DNA of 64,000 nucleotides from Otis tarda (taxonomy: Eukaryota; Chordata; Aves; Otidiformes; Otididae), in contig CM048552.1 of assembly GCA_026413225.1 (NCBI GenBank), forward strand, positions 63,627,001 to 63,691,000, given 5' to 3'. Within the stretch, counting starts at the first letter, position 1. Each line of letters begins with the position of its first letter. The notes under the pieces are model-generated. The model was not told the origin of the DNA. It saw only the letters and a list, made by a program, of their open reading frames with translations, and searched no databases. Made by a program: the position numbers and the translations under genes. Below are positions 21,916-35,459 of this stretch, piece by piece.

Positions 21916-24900
21916 TTGTCATTCATTCCTGTGCTAATAACTGAGAACAGTGACAGTTTGGTTTTATTTATCACAAGTCTTCATTTTCCTGATCATCCCT
22001 ACTTCTGTCAGTAATTTTCTTTTCAGACGCTATCTCCGGTCTGTCATTCTCTCTACAATCTTGAACCCTGGTTGAAAGACCACTACATCTGGGAGGATGC
22101 TGTTTGATGCCCTGCTATTCCAATGGCTGATCTGGCTGACTATTATGGAAATTTTGTACAACCTAAAATGACAGGAATCAAAACATGCTATGTTAATATT
22201 CAAAGACTCTAAAATGCTCTTTCCCTAAATACATACTGCATATGACTGTGGTATCTTTTACGGATACTCTTCAAAAGATTTTGTTATTTTTGTAAATTGA
22301 TGTGGGAATTGTACTGCTACTAGTTTATGAGCAGAAGTAGTTGAGTAGTAGTAAAAAGTATTCAGATACAATTTGGCAAATTTTATTTTGGTTCATATTT
22401 ATTCCTCTTCCATGCTTTACTCAGGTTTTTTTTTTCCTTCGGTTCCTGTTGACAAAATGTGTTTTATGTTGAAAGACAATGCAATCTGTCAGGAGAGACA
22501 GCCTTCCTGCTCTCTTCAAGCTCTATCTTTAAACCAGTCTTGTTTCGTCTTAGCATTTACGTTCATCTTGTTCAGAGAACTGAGACAGCTCAATAGTAAT
22601 AAAGTGATCAATCATGTAAGTATAACAATTGTCCAGAAAAGGCATTTAATAAGCACTTCATAGGTCAGATTTGTTGACACTAAACCACCTTTGCTCGTGA
22701 GTATTGACTAGGAAACATATTTTGAGGAGTAAGTCTGTTCACAACAAAACAAAACAAAAAATCCCACAGTATCAACCTCTAAATAAATTATTTACTTTCA
22801 ATAATTCACATTACAAGAGTCTAATCCAGCATTCATTGGAGGCAATACAAATTTCCTGTGATGTCAGAGGTCATTGCTTAATGTTGTTAGTGATTTCAGT
22901 GGGGTTTTTTTTGTATTTTTCCATAATTTGGGATTTCTGAAAAACCTGTTCTAGGTCCTCTGTACCTTGTATTAAACAGAGAATAGACCAGTTGTGGTGG
23001 TCTTTGTGGCATCCATAGACTTTGTAAGCCCTAATATTGTTACAAAAAATAGAATGTTATATTTTTAGCTTGTGCCATAAAAAAAAAATTGTCTTTTTTT
23101 TTTTTTGCTAAAGATGCTGATCTCTCCATCTGTCTTATAGGTGATAACTGAGATATCTAGGTAGCCACATACTGAACTTGTAATGCCATGAGAGTTGTAA
23201 TTGCTGTACATCTGATTTTCACTCAGTCCTGCCAGGAGTGGGGAATCTTTGGCATGCGCTCTGATGGGTGACTCACATGCCAAGTCTCTGTTGGGCAGGG
23301 AAGGGCTGGACATGCAGAGAAAGAGGGAAAAATGGAAAAGGTTGGACTTTAGCATTCTTCTTCAATCGTACCGCTAGGGCTTTGCGGTGGCTTCTTTCAT
23401 GGCTGAACATGTGGTGTGCCAAAACAACATCAGTGTGTTGCATCTCTCGACTCCACACTCCTCCCTGGCAGATGCATGGGGCTGTGCGGTGGCCAGCAGG
23501 CCACCACTTCCTGGGCAGGGGTTTCAGCCCTGAACTAAAGGGTCTCCAGATGTCCCTTCTTGTTCCTGTCAGGGACTGGCGCTGAGGAAGGAGATGGAGG
23601 GACTGGTAGCGACAGCTTCAGCAGCATTCAGCAGCGGGGTAGGAGAGCTCTGCAAAGCTTAACAGCTAAACCAATGGATTGTTTTTACAGGCCCGAATCT
23701 TACCAACTCTCCCACCTGCCTTTGCTCGGTTTCTGCAGGCTGACCCGATGTGATTTTAAACCCTTTCCTCTGCATTAATTTCTTTACTGTTCCTTTCTTT
23801 GACTCCTCTGGCACCTATCACTTCCAGGTTTCCTAGGCCTCCAGGACAAGTTCTGGTCCTCACAAAACATACCATGTAAACCCGTCTTTTCCCAAATCTT
23901 CAGCTTTATGATTGCTCCAGCTGATGGCTTATTGCCCTGGGACATTTGAAATACTTAATACGCTGTCTGAGGGATTCCAAGTCAGTTACCCTTCAGCTCA
24001 CACATCAGAGGACATGTGACAAAAATCAATAAAACACTAAAAACATTTCTCTGCTTCAGTCTCATTCCTTTGGCACATTCCTTCTGTTTTGGGTTCTCTT
24101 GTAAGACCAGGATCCTTCTGGTTTTTCCACACATGACCTCTCCTCTGCAGTGGAATATCTGTGGCAAGTGGAATAACTTCTGTCTTTCTTTTAAGTAGGA
24201 GATGAGCAAAATTTGCCTTTAAAACTTGCTGTCCTACTTGACAGTAACATCTTGGCCAGCATGGTTGACTGATCACATTGCCTCACCAGCTTGCTTGCTG
24301 TTTAATTACCAGCTTATCAAAGTGGATGTTTTTTCCTCATCTGGCTGTCGTTTTGGCTTAAAGTGTTTCTTCTAGCAGAAAATTATCAAGGTTTAATGCT
24401 TCTTTTTCAGTCCAGTCCTGCCAGCCTTACAATTTCATTTAAAGACAGAGATCTAAGAAGAAAAGAAGGAAGCAAGCCTCTTGTACAAAAGCTGTTTGCA
24501 GTTTGAAAGCGTGTCTCCAATATCAAGCAGAGCTCTGAGACAGAGGAAGCAGATCATCACTGCTGCTGTTAATAAAATAAGAAAACAATTCAGAGAGGCC
24601 ACATCAGTCTGAATGAGTCCTAGGGGAGGTGGTATGCAAGAGATTTTCTTCCTTTTCTATTTTGCTATAGGGTTTTTTTTTAGGATAGCGACATATCAGT
24701 ATGCCTTCCAGCATTGTTCTCCTGTCCTGTTTTATTGGAATTTTAGTTGGTGATGGCTAATGGAATTAAGCACTGGCCCTTTTCTTTGGAGCAGTCCAAC
24801 TGGGCACGCAGTGGTTAATGTGAAGGGATGTAACAGGAGAAATAAATTACCTAATTGTTGCTGATGGCTGCCGGAGTGGTACAAGCACCCGGAGCCCAGT

Positions 24901-27900
24901 GTGTGCAGGTGTGCATCTGTGGTTTCTGCAGGGAGAGCTGACTTCATTCACTGGCTGCTTTGTATCTGATGAAAGAAAGAGATTCTCAAAGAACGAACAC
25001 CTCAAACAGGCTGTGAGATTTGAGGCAATATTGTTGCTTCAAGGCCTTCATTGGGCCGTGAGGAGTCAAAATATAACAGCGAGCAGGGTTAGTAGAACAG
25101 CTGACCTTTGTTCTACATTTTCAGTAGCAAAAAGAATGTCGTTGCCCTTAACCTTATCTCCTATTCCCAGCCAGTGTTTTTGTTAACTCTTAACGTTTTC
25201 AGTGTGCATTTGCCACAGCATCCATCTTCCTTGCAATGATTTTTTTTTTTTTAAGCCAATGAAATAACAGGGAAAGAAAAAAGATGTTTTAGTTTCTAGC
25301 CAGAGGGGAAAGTGTTATCTCTAAGATGAGTTTAGAGAATGTAAAAATGTGAAATGAGCTAGCTTTGTAGGGGTGCTGGCTGCTTATAAATTACTCTTTT
25401 TGCTTCTGGTGCTCTCTGACACACAAAAAGCTTTACCCTAGAATGTGCATGTCCATCTGGTAACGAGACAATACTAAGTAGACAGGAGCTCATGGTACGC
25501 AGAAGTGTCCTCTGCTCCTCCTTGGGCTGCAACCGTGAGAGGGGTGAACAGATAATCTCTTTCTGGTACGCTGTGTTCCCTTCATCTCTTCCCCTGTTTT
25601 GTGGTGACTTTAGTGTGGGCTTTACATCCCCAGACACTGAGTCCTGTGTGCTTTTCTTCAGAATGAGGACAGCACAGGCAACAGAAATGCAAGTTTCTGC
25701 CTCCCACCAAAGCACCTCCGTCCTTAACTAGAAGATAATAGGTGAGAAGCTAGTTTGGTTTTCAGACCTGATTTCATTATTGAGTGGTAGCATTGGTGTC
25801 AGATGACTGCACTGTTTTCTATTTACGTATTTTACTTATTTATTTTCTGTGACATGGAGCTCAGTCTGTTGTGAAACGGCGAACTCCTTTCTCACAGTTG
25901 ACCAAAAAGTCATTAAAGTGGAACAACTTTGATTTTACTTTCATTTTGTGTTGAGACAATTTGGATTTTTTTCTGGTGACATCAGATGAAAGTCTTACTG
26001 TCCCATTACCATTCACCTGACCCGTGCAGTCACTCATTCCTACTTCATCTTCTTGGCTAGATAAAGCTTTTCTTTGTGTGAGGTGATGCTGTGGATGCAG
26101 AACAGCACAGCGTTTGCACAGGGCAAACACTGAGGGTGAACTTATCTTCTGCTGTGTGTAACAGGAAAAAAGCAAGTCAAAAGAATGAAAATATTATATA
26201 CTGAAAAAAATGGAGGTGAACAGGAAAGTGTGGGAATGATCTTATGGGTCTTAAAATGAGGTTTTAGTATGGACTTCTCTCTAGTGCATTGTAAGAATAA
26301 GCATTAATATCAGGACATCTGCAAATATAAAACATTTAATAGCCACAAAGGACATGTATTTTGAGTTCTGGGGACTGATTATTTCCAGTTTACCTTGAAG
26401 GACACTTTCATACCTATTAAGTTCAGGGCGATGTGTATATAAAATGCTTTTAAATCAGCATTCCCTATTCCTCCATTGCAGGCATTTTACACCTGCTTGA
26501 TACTCACAATGTGTGGGTGCAAATCACTATACAAGGCAATCAAGCCCTGTAGCGCTTGAGAATTACTTCAGTAATTCACAGTTTATTTTAGTTGCATTCA
26601 TGGAAGTGTACAGGTTTTTACCTAACACCTTAAGATCCTCTAATCAGACTGCAACTCCCTGGATGAATTGTCGGACTGACCTGTAGAAGCTGTGAGTTTA
26701 CATCCTTCTTTGGGGTTGTCTTTCAGGCAGAATATGCCACAAAAATCTGTTTTCCTCTGAAATGGAGGACTAAATTCCCCGCATGCTGTTATTCTTATCA
26801 GCCCCAAACATGCTGCCTAGGACTACAGCATTTCAATAGCTCTTTGTACTAAGGAAGAAAAACATGTGAAGTCAAGTCTGATTTTCCGGAAATGGTGCAT
26901 GCATGAAGAGAGCTTTGCTCCATATGAAGGAAGGAGATGTACTTTGAACTCTCTATCCCTTTGCTTGCGGAGCACTCATCCCCTCATATTGCTCTTCCCC
27001 TACGCTTCTGTGCAGACACTTTAAGCAACTGTTGTGCCGAGCTCCATGGACGGAGAGTATTTGCTGGCGTATCTGCAGCCTCCCAGGAGATGCAGAGCAG
27101 CAGCGTGCATCCAGTGGGCAACTGGCAGAAAGGAAGCAGTTAATTAGCCTTTTTTATGCCAATGTCAATATGTTTCTATTACAATCGTGGGTCTGTGGTG
27201 GTACCCTCCAGTGGCTAATTTACATGAAATTTCTGGTGTGTGTTGAGCTTTAAATGACATCCTGGGTAGCCTAGTGAAAAAGGTTGTCAATGGCTTTTAT
27301 ACAAAAGATTGGAAATTCAGCCCCTGTCAGGACTGTACTTTCAGCAACAACACAAAAATATTAATACCTGTCTTTCTCTCTCTGTTAATAAACAAATCCT
27401 TATCACTCTTTTTTTCCCATTAAACAAAAGAAATGTTGCAAAGAATTTAAGACATACAAAGCCAAGATGTGCTATTTATAAAAATAGCCAAGGCAGATAA
27501 AGAGTGATTTATGATACTCATAGAAGACCTTTCAGCCAGCTAGGTCACATGATATTTTGCAAACTGTGAGTGTCTGTGTGTGTTGTGAGATAAATGAAAA
27601 AAAGTGTAACTTTTTTTCCAGAAGTAACTAAGAATAAGGCACATCACTACACCAATAGTTTAACAACTCTGCATAGTAATTTCAAGGAGGCAGAGGACAA
27701 CAGAACAGCAGAGAAAATAAATGTACTGTAGTCAGGTGGGTCTTGAAGCAGCACTAAAACCTTTACTTCAGTGAGCACTGATGTGTTATGTTAGTAATGA
27801 TGAATGTCTGGCACTTTGGGTGTTCCCTGTGCTGAGCTTTGGCTACCCAGAAGTCGAGCTGCACCGATTTACGCTGACCTGAGCATCTGGCCAATTCTGC

Positions 27901-28213
27901 ATTAAGTTTATTCAGACTAAACGAATTCCTGAAAAACACAACCTATAGCTGTTTTGGCAGAAGAGGGAAAGTTTTACTGGAGATGATTCCCTTGCTGTCC
28001 TTACCCCTCTTTCTGTTCACTACACAGCATTCCTAGAAATGAATCACAGTAGTTTAACTCTTTCCTGTGGTGCCTCACCTCACTGATCTTTGTATCAAGA
28101 TGTGATCCCAGCTGAAAGAAGCAGCAATTTCTGTTGTAAGGAGCTTTGTCATTGAATGTTTCCACTTGAAATGTGGTAAGCCTCTTTCACCATGGACCCT
28201 CCACTCTGAATGT

Positions 28214-28257
28214 GATGGTTAGAAATCCGAAGATTGGTGGTTAGAAGTCCAAAAATG
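28214..28257. repeat. Two-copy tandem duplication, about 21-bp unit
   Basis: TGGTTAGAAATCCGAAGATT and TGGTTAGAAGTCCAAAAATG occur 21 bases apart. They are diverged, so the duplication is old. Confidence 0.65.
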
Positions 28258-30609
28258 ATGGATGGGCCTGCCGTCACTTCTCCATGTTTCAGTTTTCTTC
28301 TGGCATTGGAGAGGTGCCAGCCTCTGCCCCAAGTGCTCTTCTTTCACTGTAAATTAAGGATCTTGTATCACTGGCTGTGTTACAGCTCCTGCTGCTCTGC
28401 ACCCCTGCCCTTTGCAGATGCTCCTGTTTCCTCACTCTGTGAGCTTCCCCAGAGCATCACTTACGTTTGGAAAGATGTCTTCAAATTGTACCTCTGCTTC
28501 TGCATCGCTATGTTGCTGTTCTGCAGGGTCAGGGCCCTTTATAGCCACAGAAGACTGTAGGAGCTTTGGCTTTTCTATGCCAGGGTGATCCAGGAGCCAC
28601 CTGTAGGGGGTACATCCTCTCTCTGTTCCTACTTTGGGTGAGATGACAGTATAGGAAACCTCTCATCTTCCTGAAATTGGAAGGCTTAATGCCTTCAGTG
28701 CTTTCAAGACCCTTGTTCCATTCCTGCTGTGAGCCAGACATGAGATTTTCACTTGCAGGTTGCTGCATCCTGCATTTCGTTGATGCTGGTTAGCAATCTC
28801 TGCTGTGCATAGTGTGATTAAACACACCCATTCTGCAGGCTGAATAACTAGGACAGAGTAAGGCTAGATGGTTTTTTCCAAAGATGTATGGCAATCAATT
28901 GCGGAAAGGAAGACCTGAGAATCCAGACTCTGTTCCTGTAATTGCTGGACTGACTCATGATTGGAGAGATGTGAGGTAGTTTAGGAAGCAGAAATGTTTG
29001 ATGATTGCTTTCTGGTCAAATAGCACAGCTAAAGAACTCTGCTTACCATATAAACAAGAACAAAAAGGAATGAGACGTGAGCTGAGCATCTTTCACAGAG
29101 GTTGAAGTGTGGCTTCATTCAAATCCTTGGTGTTTGTAGTGAACAGTGTGAATGCATCTATTTCCATATTGTAGCTTAATGTGCTGCTAGTAATGACGAA
29201 GATGCAGAAGACAAGTAGAGGCTTATAAGGATCCTGTGATCATTAATACTCATTTAGTCCAGAGAAACAGCTGATACATCTGCTTTTTGTGTAAGGTATT
29301 TGAAAGATATATCTGTCTTTTGTCTTAAGAGATATAATCCTGACAGAATTAAAGGTGACAGATGATCAGTTGAGCTATTGATCTGTTGATTGATCAAGCT
29401 ATCACATGAATACTTATATGACCTCATAAATAAAGTGTGTGAACTTCTACCAAGGTATTAAAAGTGAAATAATTTTAATAATCTTTTTTTTTTTCCCATT
29501 CCACAGACTGTGCATGTGCATGTATATGTATCTGAGTATATTGCAGCAGGTAAAGGCAGGACTTGCAATTCCACAGAGAAAGCCAGTTACAGAGATGCTT
29601 TTTGTGTTCAGCTCTGAATGCAGGTAAACCTGCACTTTTAATGAATATGTGAGTGATGGCTATAGTGTGTAAAAGTTGTATCCTGTGAACTTCCTACTGC
29701 TAGTCAGTGGTGTAATTGCTTATGTGCAGTACAGTTATCTTGGAGGTTACAGTAAGGTCCCTTGAGTAGCTACTGCCAGTACCATGAGAAAAAAACAAAC
29801 ACTTGAGCAGGGGACAGAAAAATTGAATTGGCCTCAGCCTTAATGAGGAGTCTTTGATGTGCACAGTGACCTGATATAGCTAATAATAAGTAAGCAGGTT
29901 CATTTTACATGCACTGAAGCTTCTTCTAGTTATGTAGATGGATAACTAAGCACAACTAGTTGTCACAGTCAAATATTGACGTCGTGGATACCTGAACCAT
30001 AACAGCCAGATACATCTGGTGAGATGGGATGTAATCCTTATAGTGGCAACAGGATATAGGTTACATTTTTCCTGACTTCATTATTTTGATTTTCAGTGAC
30101 TCTAAGATATACAAAATGCATATTTTAAAATCCAGATTGGTTCTCAATTTTGTCCTCTGCCAGCAGCGAGAGGGCAGTGAAGCGGGTGAATGGCTGGGGG
30201 ACAGGAAGGCAAGGCTACCTGTTGAGGAGGTGGACTGTGAGATTGTGTGGGTTTAATTTGTTGGCAGAAGACTTGCAGTGTTAGAGGAAGAAAGGTCTTT
30301 GATGTGTTTCCTTCCTTCTGCAAGCCTATGTTGAAAAAGCTGGGAACAATACTATTTATTTTAGCTATAAGGAAGATAATACTCCTTGGAGTCATCTGCA
30401 TTTCATAGTGTGTGGTTTTATCACAAGTACCAGCAGCCTGGGTAGGAGGAGTGAACCCAAAGGAGCTGTGGAGGTGGAAGAAAAAATTAACCAGAATGAC
30501 CATCTGTGTTTGATCTGAGGAGAAGGATGCTGGGCCATTTTGGAGTGGTTAAAATAAGCAGCGGTAGGATTTCTCTAGTCCTGATTGTCTAAAATATATA
30601 AGTAAGGCA

Positions 30610-30737
30610 AGTTTTATAGAGAGATAATATCTTTTACTATATCAACTGGTACAGCTGGAAAAAACAAACAGCTTGTCTCTCTATTTCTTCCAGCTATATC
30701 AGTTGGTCTAATAAAAGATATTATCTTTCTCCATAAA
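30610..30737. repeat. Long inverted repeat (hairpin), ancient amniote repeat with MITE-like shape
   Basis: The left arm (30610-30660) contains GATAATATCTTTTACTATAT and ends in CAGCTGGAA. The right arm (30688-30737) is its near reverse complement, starting TTCCAGCTATATCAGTTGGT and containing AATAAAAGATATTATC. The arms are about 50 bases with only a few mismatches, around a loop of about 27 bases. The phrase AGTTGGTCTAATAAAAGATA, preceded by AGCTTGTCTCTC, is one I recognise as typical of an old interspersed repeat common in turtles, crocodilians and birds. I cannot assign its class with certainty; the palindromic form suggests a non-autonomous DNA element. A transcript across it would form an extended stem. 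Confidence 0.72.
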
Positions 30738-33538
30738 CATTGTTTCAAAGATGACCCTGTACACTCCTGCAGCCTTTCATAGGACAACATAACCCAGAAG
30801 AACGGCGGTGCACTTTGCCTGCCCTTCATCCCACAGTGCAGCAGGTCCTGTCCTCAGACTCTGCGTTGGTTCAAAGGTGACCAAACAGCATCCAGCACCC
30901 CGACATGAGTTTGCATTTGTGCCAGGTTCTCAACTGACTGGCTTGGAAAAGGAAGGCTGGTAGCTTGAGAGGTTGCTGGTGTGCAGTATGGTTTCTGTAG
31001 TACCCAGTTGCCTAATGGTTCGTATGAGTTTCTTCAGTCACTAAACCAGATATCCATCATGTCTGCTGGGAGAGATCCCTACTATGTTCTCTGTTCCCAT
31101 CCAGCTAGGAGGAGAAGTCACAGACGGTGACTATGGTTAGCCACTCTCTTTTGGACTAGTCTGTGAAGGCGTTGCGGGTGTGACAACTACTTGCAATAAC
31201 ACTTTCCAGCTCCTGGAGCTGAAAGGTGGCAGCCCAGGTTTATAAAGGGTTTATGAATAAAAAGTTAAGCAGGGAAATGCTTCTCCTGCACTTTTGTCTG
31301 GATGTCACAGACTTCTAAAGGAGCTAATAGGAACAGTCTCTGATAAAGTAAAGACATTTTCAAAGGAAATTCAAACATCTATTTGGGGAGTGCCTTTGAT
31401 CTATCATCTTGTACACTCTGATAGAAACATTTGACCTTAGATTTATCATAGACAGTTTCTGGATCTCTAAATAGTTTATTTCTTCAGCTACATCCTAGAC
31501 TGAATCCCACAAAAGAACCATGCAATGTCAGGCTAAAGAGGGACTGAGTGTATCAAAATGGGGGTAGAATTTCCCTACAAACAGGGAAGTTAAAAGGGTC
31601 TAGTCAGGGTAAAAATCATGAGGCTGCTAACACACCACAGAGCTGTTCCAGCAAATAATTTGTCTCTGTATTTAAAAGTAATAATAAACCAAATGTACTT
31701 ACTTTGTTACTTAAAACAACCTTAGAAGATTAAAACTGAAGATTAAAATGATATTTTAATTTGTCAGTATTCATATTGTTTGACCACAATGCAGTTTCCT
31801 CTGTTAATAAGGTGCTAGTGATTTTCACTTTTGCCTATATAGTCGTTTTCTGCTCAGTTTCAATTTTAGATTGTATGCAGCATCACAGAAATGCAATCAC
31901 CAGAGCAGATTGTTAGTTTATATTTAAAATGCCCCCACTGTTATGTTTCTGTTTTAAATTAACATATAACCCCATGGAAACAATTCTGTTGGGCTTGAGC
32001 ATTGTAAAAGTCCTGTAGAAGTGAAATTGTAGAAGTGTGACTTCCAAAATTCTATTAATTTGGGAAATCATTTATTTCCTAATAAGCTCCAATATTGTCA
32101 GTAAATAAAACTCAACAGTTATGCCACTGCAACTCAAAAGGAAATCTTAAGGTTTTCTTTGTACGTTGAAAATTTACAAAGCATCCATTTCAATTTACTT
32201 AACAAAACATTTTACTTTTATTAAATGCATTACAAAGGTTCTAGGCAGTTTTGAGATCAATACAGACAACTGCACAAATACTCGAGATGCCACCCCTGCT
32301 TGCAACGAGGCATCACTGGGAGCAGACTGGAATTAACTGTCCAGTATGAGAGCTTAGAAGTGACTAACAACCTTCACCTTTACTTGACCCCAAATATTTC
32401 TAGCCTTTGGGAGCAAAACTTTATGGATAAACTCCAGTTTAGACCATGTGTATATATTTTAGAATTCATTAATGAGTGACGTACATTTGGCAATATTGCA
32501 CTGTTGAGTGTAGTGTGACAGATGTGTACTGAAGCAAAGGTTGTTCCTTGTTCCTCTCATCTTGGCAAAAAGTTGCATGTTAGACAAAGGAGTGATATAG
32601 TCTAATTGTCAGGATTTAGCTGGCTTTCAGGAGTGATGAATATGTGGAAAAAATATCTCTTGTGTATAAAAATAAGTTCAGGATGTAAACCTGGTTGCCT
32701 TTTCTGTTGGAATAAATTAAAAATAGCTTAATGGAAAGCATGGGAGTCTCACTTTAATGCAAGATGAAGATAAAATTCATTGTTTCGAACAAAAAAAATA
32801 CATTTAGCAAATATGATATTCTAGAACCATTTTCCTACTGCAAGAAGGACAATTTTCGTTCTACCATACATGATCCTGTGGGATTTTGGAGGGTGTACAT
32901 TGTGCTGAGGCATTGCAGATTGAATGGCAGTGGACTAAAATGATATAGACTTGGTGATCCATGCTCAATTTTAAAATATCCATTAAGTGTCTACTCTTTG
33001 CTAGAAATCTGCAGAATTAATGTGTTTTACATGTGCAGGTAAAGATTAGAGGTCAAGAAACTGTTAAAAGGACTGGCTACATTTGTGAAAAAGTATAGAC
33101 ATTGATAATTTGGGAGCAATCAAGACTGAAAGATTTACAAACAGAAGGTGTGAACAGTCAGGTACATCTCCGTGGATGCTGAAATCTGCTTGAGAAGTTG
33201 CCCTGGGAAAGTGCTAGAAGGGCACACCAATTTATCTCCATGTGGAAGAAGTGCCAAAAGTGCTTCTGTTGCACATAATTTTGAGTAGAGCTGGATAAGA
33301 AAAACTCTATCAAGGGCTTGCTTTGATGTGAAATTTGGGTTTGGCCTAAACTAGGTTTTTGTTTCTGTTTCCAGAAAATATACACTTCCTTACAAGATTA
33401 TATCCATGTTTACAAATCATTAACCGAAACCAAGAACATGTAGACAAGCATTTAATCCAAACCTAATTTTTTTAAGTTTTGGTTTTTTTTAATGAAAGTT
33501 TGCATTACTAGTAGAAGTTTCTGATGAGAAGAATACAA

Positions 33539-33555
33539 TTTTTTTTTTTTTTTTT
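33539..33555. repeat. Poly-T run (T17)
   Basis: Seventeen consecutive T. It could be the complement of a retroposon A-tail, but no family is recognisable on either side. Confidence 0.9.
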
Positions 33556-34826
33556 GGTAATTAAAAGTGTGCATAGGAAAAAACTCAAGCAAACCATGTT
33601 TTAGCCTCCTGCAGTGTTGTAGAGCTTGGAGGTTAAAGAACTCAGTGAGGAGCTTTACCTTGATCTGAGCAATGTGTCTGTGGGACACCACAGTTTTGGG
33701 AGTTTTTGAAGGCTTGGTGTATGGGGGAAGAGCCAGGCTGTGTCAGTAGACTCTGTGTGGATATGCTGCTGAGGTATGAAAAAAAAAAACACCATCTTCT
33801 GAGAATGCCATTTCAAGCCTTCTGCATTGCTGACACTCTAGTCTGGGCAGCGCTGTCTGGGTAAATGAGCATGAATGTGTTGATTCCCACCGGGATTTCA
33901 GCGTGGTAACCAAGACACTGAAATAACCAAGAGACAAGATGCTAAGGTCTTTTCTGTCTGCCTTCTTACTTTTCTTCATACAACAGAGTTGGTAGGACTA
34001 ACTAACAGCACCAGGTCAGGATATGGGGATTTTATATGGTCGCTACAACCGTCTCACTATCAAGGGTCTTAGTTTGAGGTCGTCCTATCTCAGCTCATCC
34101 ACAAGATTGGGTCTGGAATCAGACCCAACCAAGACTTATTTTCAAAGCTTATGTTACAGAGGTTGTTGGTACTGTTCGATGTCCTGTGTTTGGTCCTTTG
34201 AGTCTGCAAGAACGTAGCTGGGTATACGGAGCTCATGTTACCCTCTTCCTCCCACAGGTTTTCAGGATCAAGACTGTGAAAGGACTGCTTGAGAGGCAGA
34301 GAATGGCTGGTTGGAAGACCAGGCTTCATTTCCCAAGGTCTTGGGGTTGAACTTCAGCCAAGGGAATGTTTTCTGTATCAATTAGATTGTTTTGATTACT
34401 GGTTATGAATACAATCCATTGAGTTTTTGCAAAAATTTTGTTTTGCTGAGCCATTCTGTTGAGCATGCAGTCAAGACCAGCAGGAAGGACAAGTTGCACA
34501 CTGCAGTTACAATCATGACAAACCTCTGTGGGCTATGGTTTGAATTTAGGTCCATTTCCATGTCTTGTAGGGGGACATGGAGTATGTTTTTTGCCTGTAC
34601 CCTTGTCTGATAATCTGTGGCATGCTTGCAAGAGACGTAGTGTGAGTCTTGCAGACCTGGGAAGGAACGTAGAACTTCATGCCTGATTTGATGCATTTCC
34701 AGTTTCTGCCAGCAGTTTGTTGTGAACTATGACAGTGCTGTGTAGAAACCTCATCACACAATGGGCCAGTTCACTCCTATATACATCACTTTCTGCCTTC
34801 CAGCAAGCTGATGGCTGCGTGGCACA

Positions 34827-35429
34827 TCACCTGGAGTCCTCCTGTAACATGTGACATTCAGGGACCATAACAAGTTTAGAAAATCCAGGTATAGACTTGC
34901 TTGCTGATGTTAGCCTACTTCTTAAACAAAGTAGGTCGATACAGTTACAGGCAACCCCAACCTGCTGAGAGCTGTAAGTCATTGCTATTGATAGGTAAAT
35001 GCAGTAAGGGTTGGTAGGCCTTGATCTTACTAAGTTTTTATATGCCTGTAGACATTTAGGTCCATTCCTATCAGTTCTCTCACCAGACCTGTTGAAGAGC
35101 AAGCTGGGCTGATGAAGAATTACTCTTCTATTAGAAGTCTGCCATGCTAACCGAGGGCATGGACACAAGCCGTGCTGGTAAAGCTTTCCCAGACTGCCTC
35201 TGGCTTGAGAATGAAGGGAGCAATCTTGCAAACTACCAAACATCTCTTCAGAGAGGCTCAGCACTCTCATCTTCCATTCATGGCTCTGAGAAGGCTCAAG
35301 TGTTTTCAGGAGGCACTCAGCAGCTTGCAGAATTAGGCACAGAAGAGGGCTGTCTGTCAATCTGGTCCTGTCCTCAAGCAACAAAATTATTAAAAAGAAT
35401 AGAGTGTATCTGATTCTTCCCGTTTCCAT
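34827..35429 (-). other. Unusually long open frame of unknown nature
   Basis: A 200-codon open frame on the minus strand, the longest in the window outside CR1. For DNA of this composition a frame this long is expected only rarely in 64 kb. The product would have no obvious signal peptide, membrane segment or catalytic motif that I recognise. Cysteines and leucines are spread evenly. Flanking minus-strand frames continue to about 34403 with stops and frame changes, which would fit a decayed transposable element or retroviral copy, but I found no diagnostic motif. No splice sites or polyadenylation signal support a host gene. Confidence 0.2.
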
Positions 35430-35434
35430 TTGTA

Positions 35435-35454
35435 GATATAAATATATATATATC
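35435..35454. repeat. AT-rich dinucleotide repeat
   Basis: GATATAAATATATATATATC, a short self-complementary TA array. Confidence 0.8.
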
Positions 35455-35459
35455 TGTTC

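Larger units (their letters stand above)
18004..30609. other. Non-coding, no gene seen
   Basis: About 12.6 kb of AT-rich unique DNA. Contains poly-T runs (18731, 23094), the possible SINE fragment at 21855 and the small duplication at 28214. No exon, RNA gene or long repeat recognised. The 118-codon minus-strand frame at 25359-25715 resembles no known family. Confidence 0.5.
30738..35459. other. Non-coding; contains one long unexplained open frame
   Basis: 31660-32270 is notably AT-rich and free of recognisable repeats, which could be a conserved non-coding block but has no direct support. The minus-strand long open frame (34827-35429) and its broken extension to about 34403 are described separately. 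Confidence 0.45.

Noticed and set aside
34403..34696. Possible integrase-like reading of the minus-strand frame
   Set aside because: Only scattered residues fit; the zinc-binding spacing and catalytic triad could not be shown.
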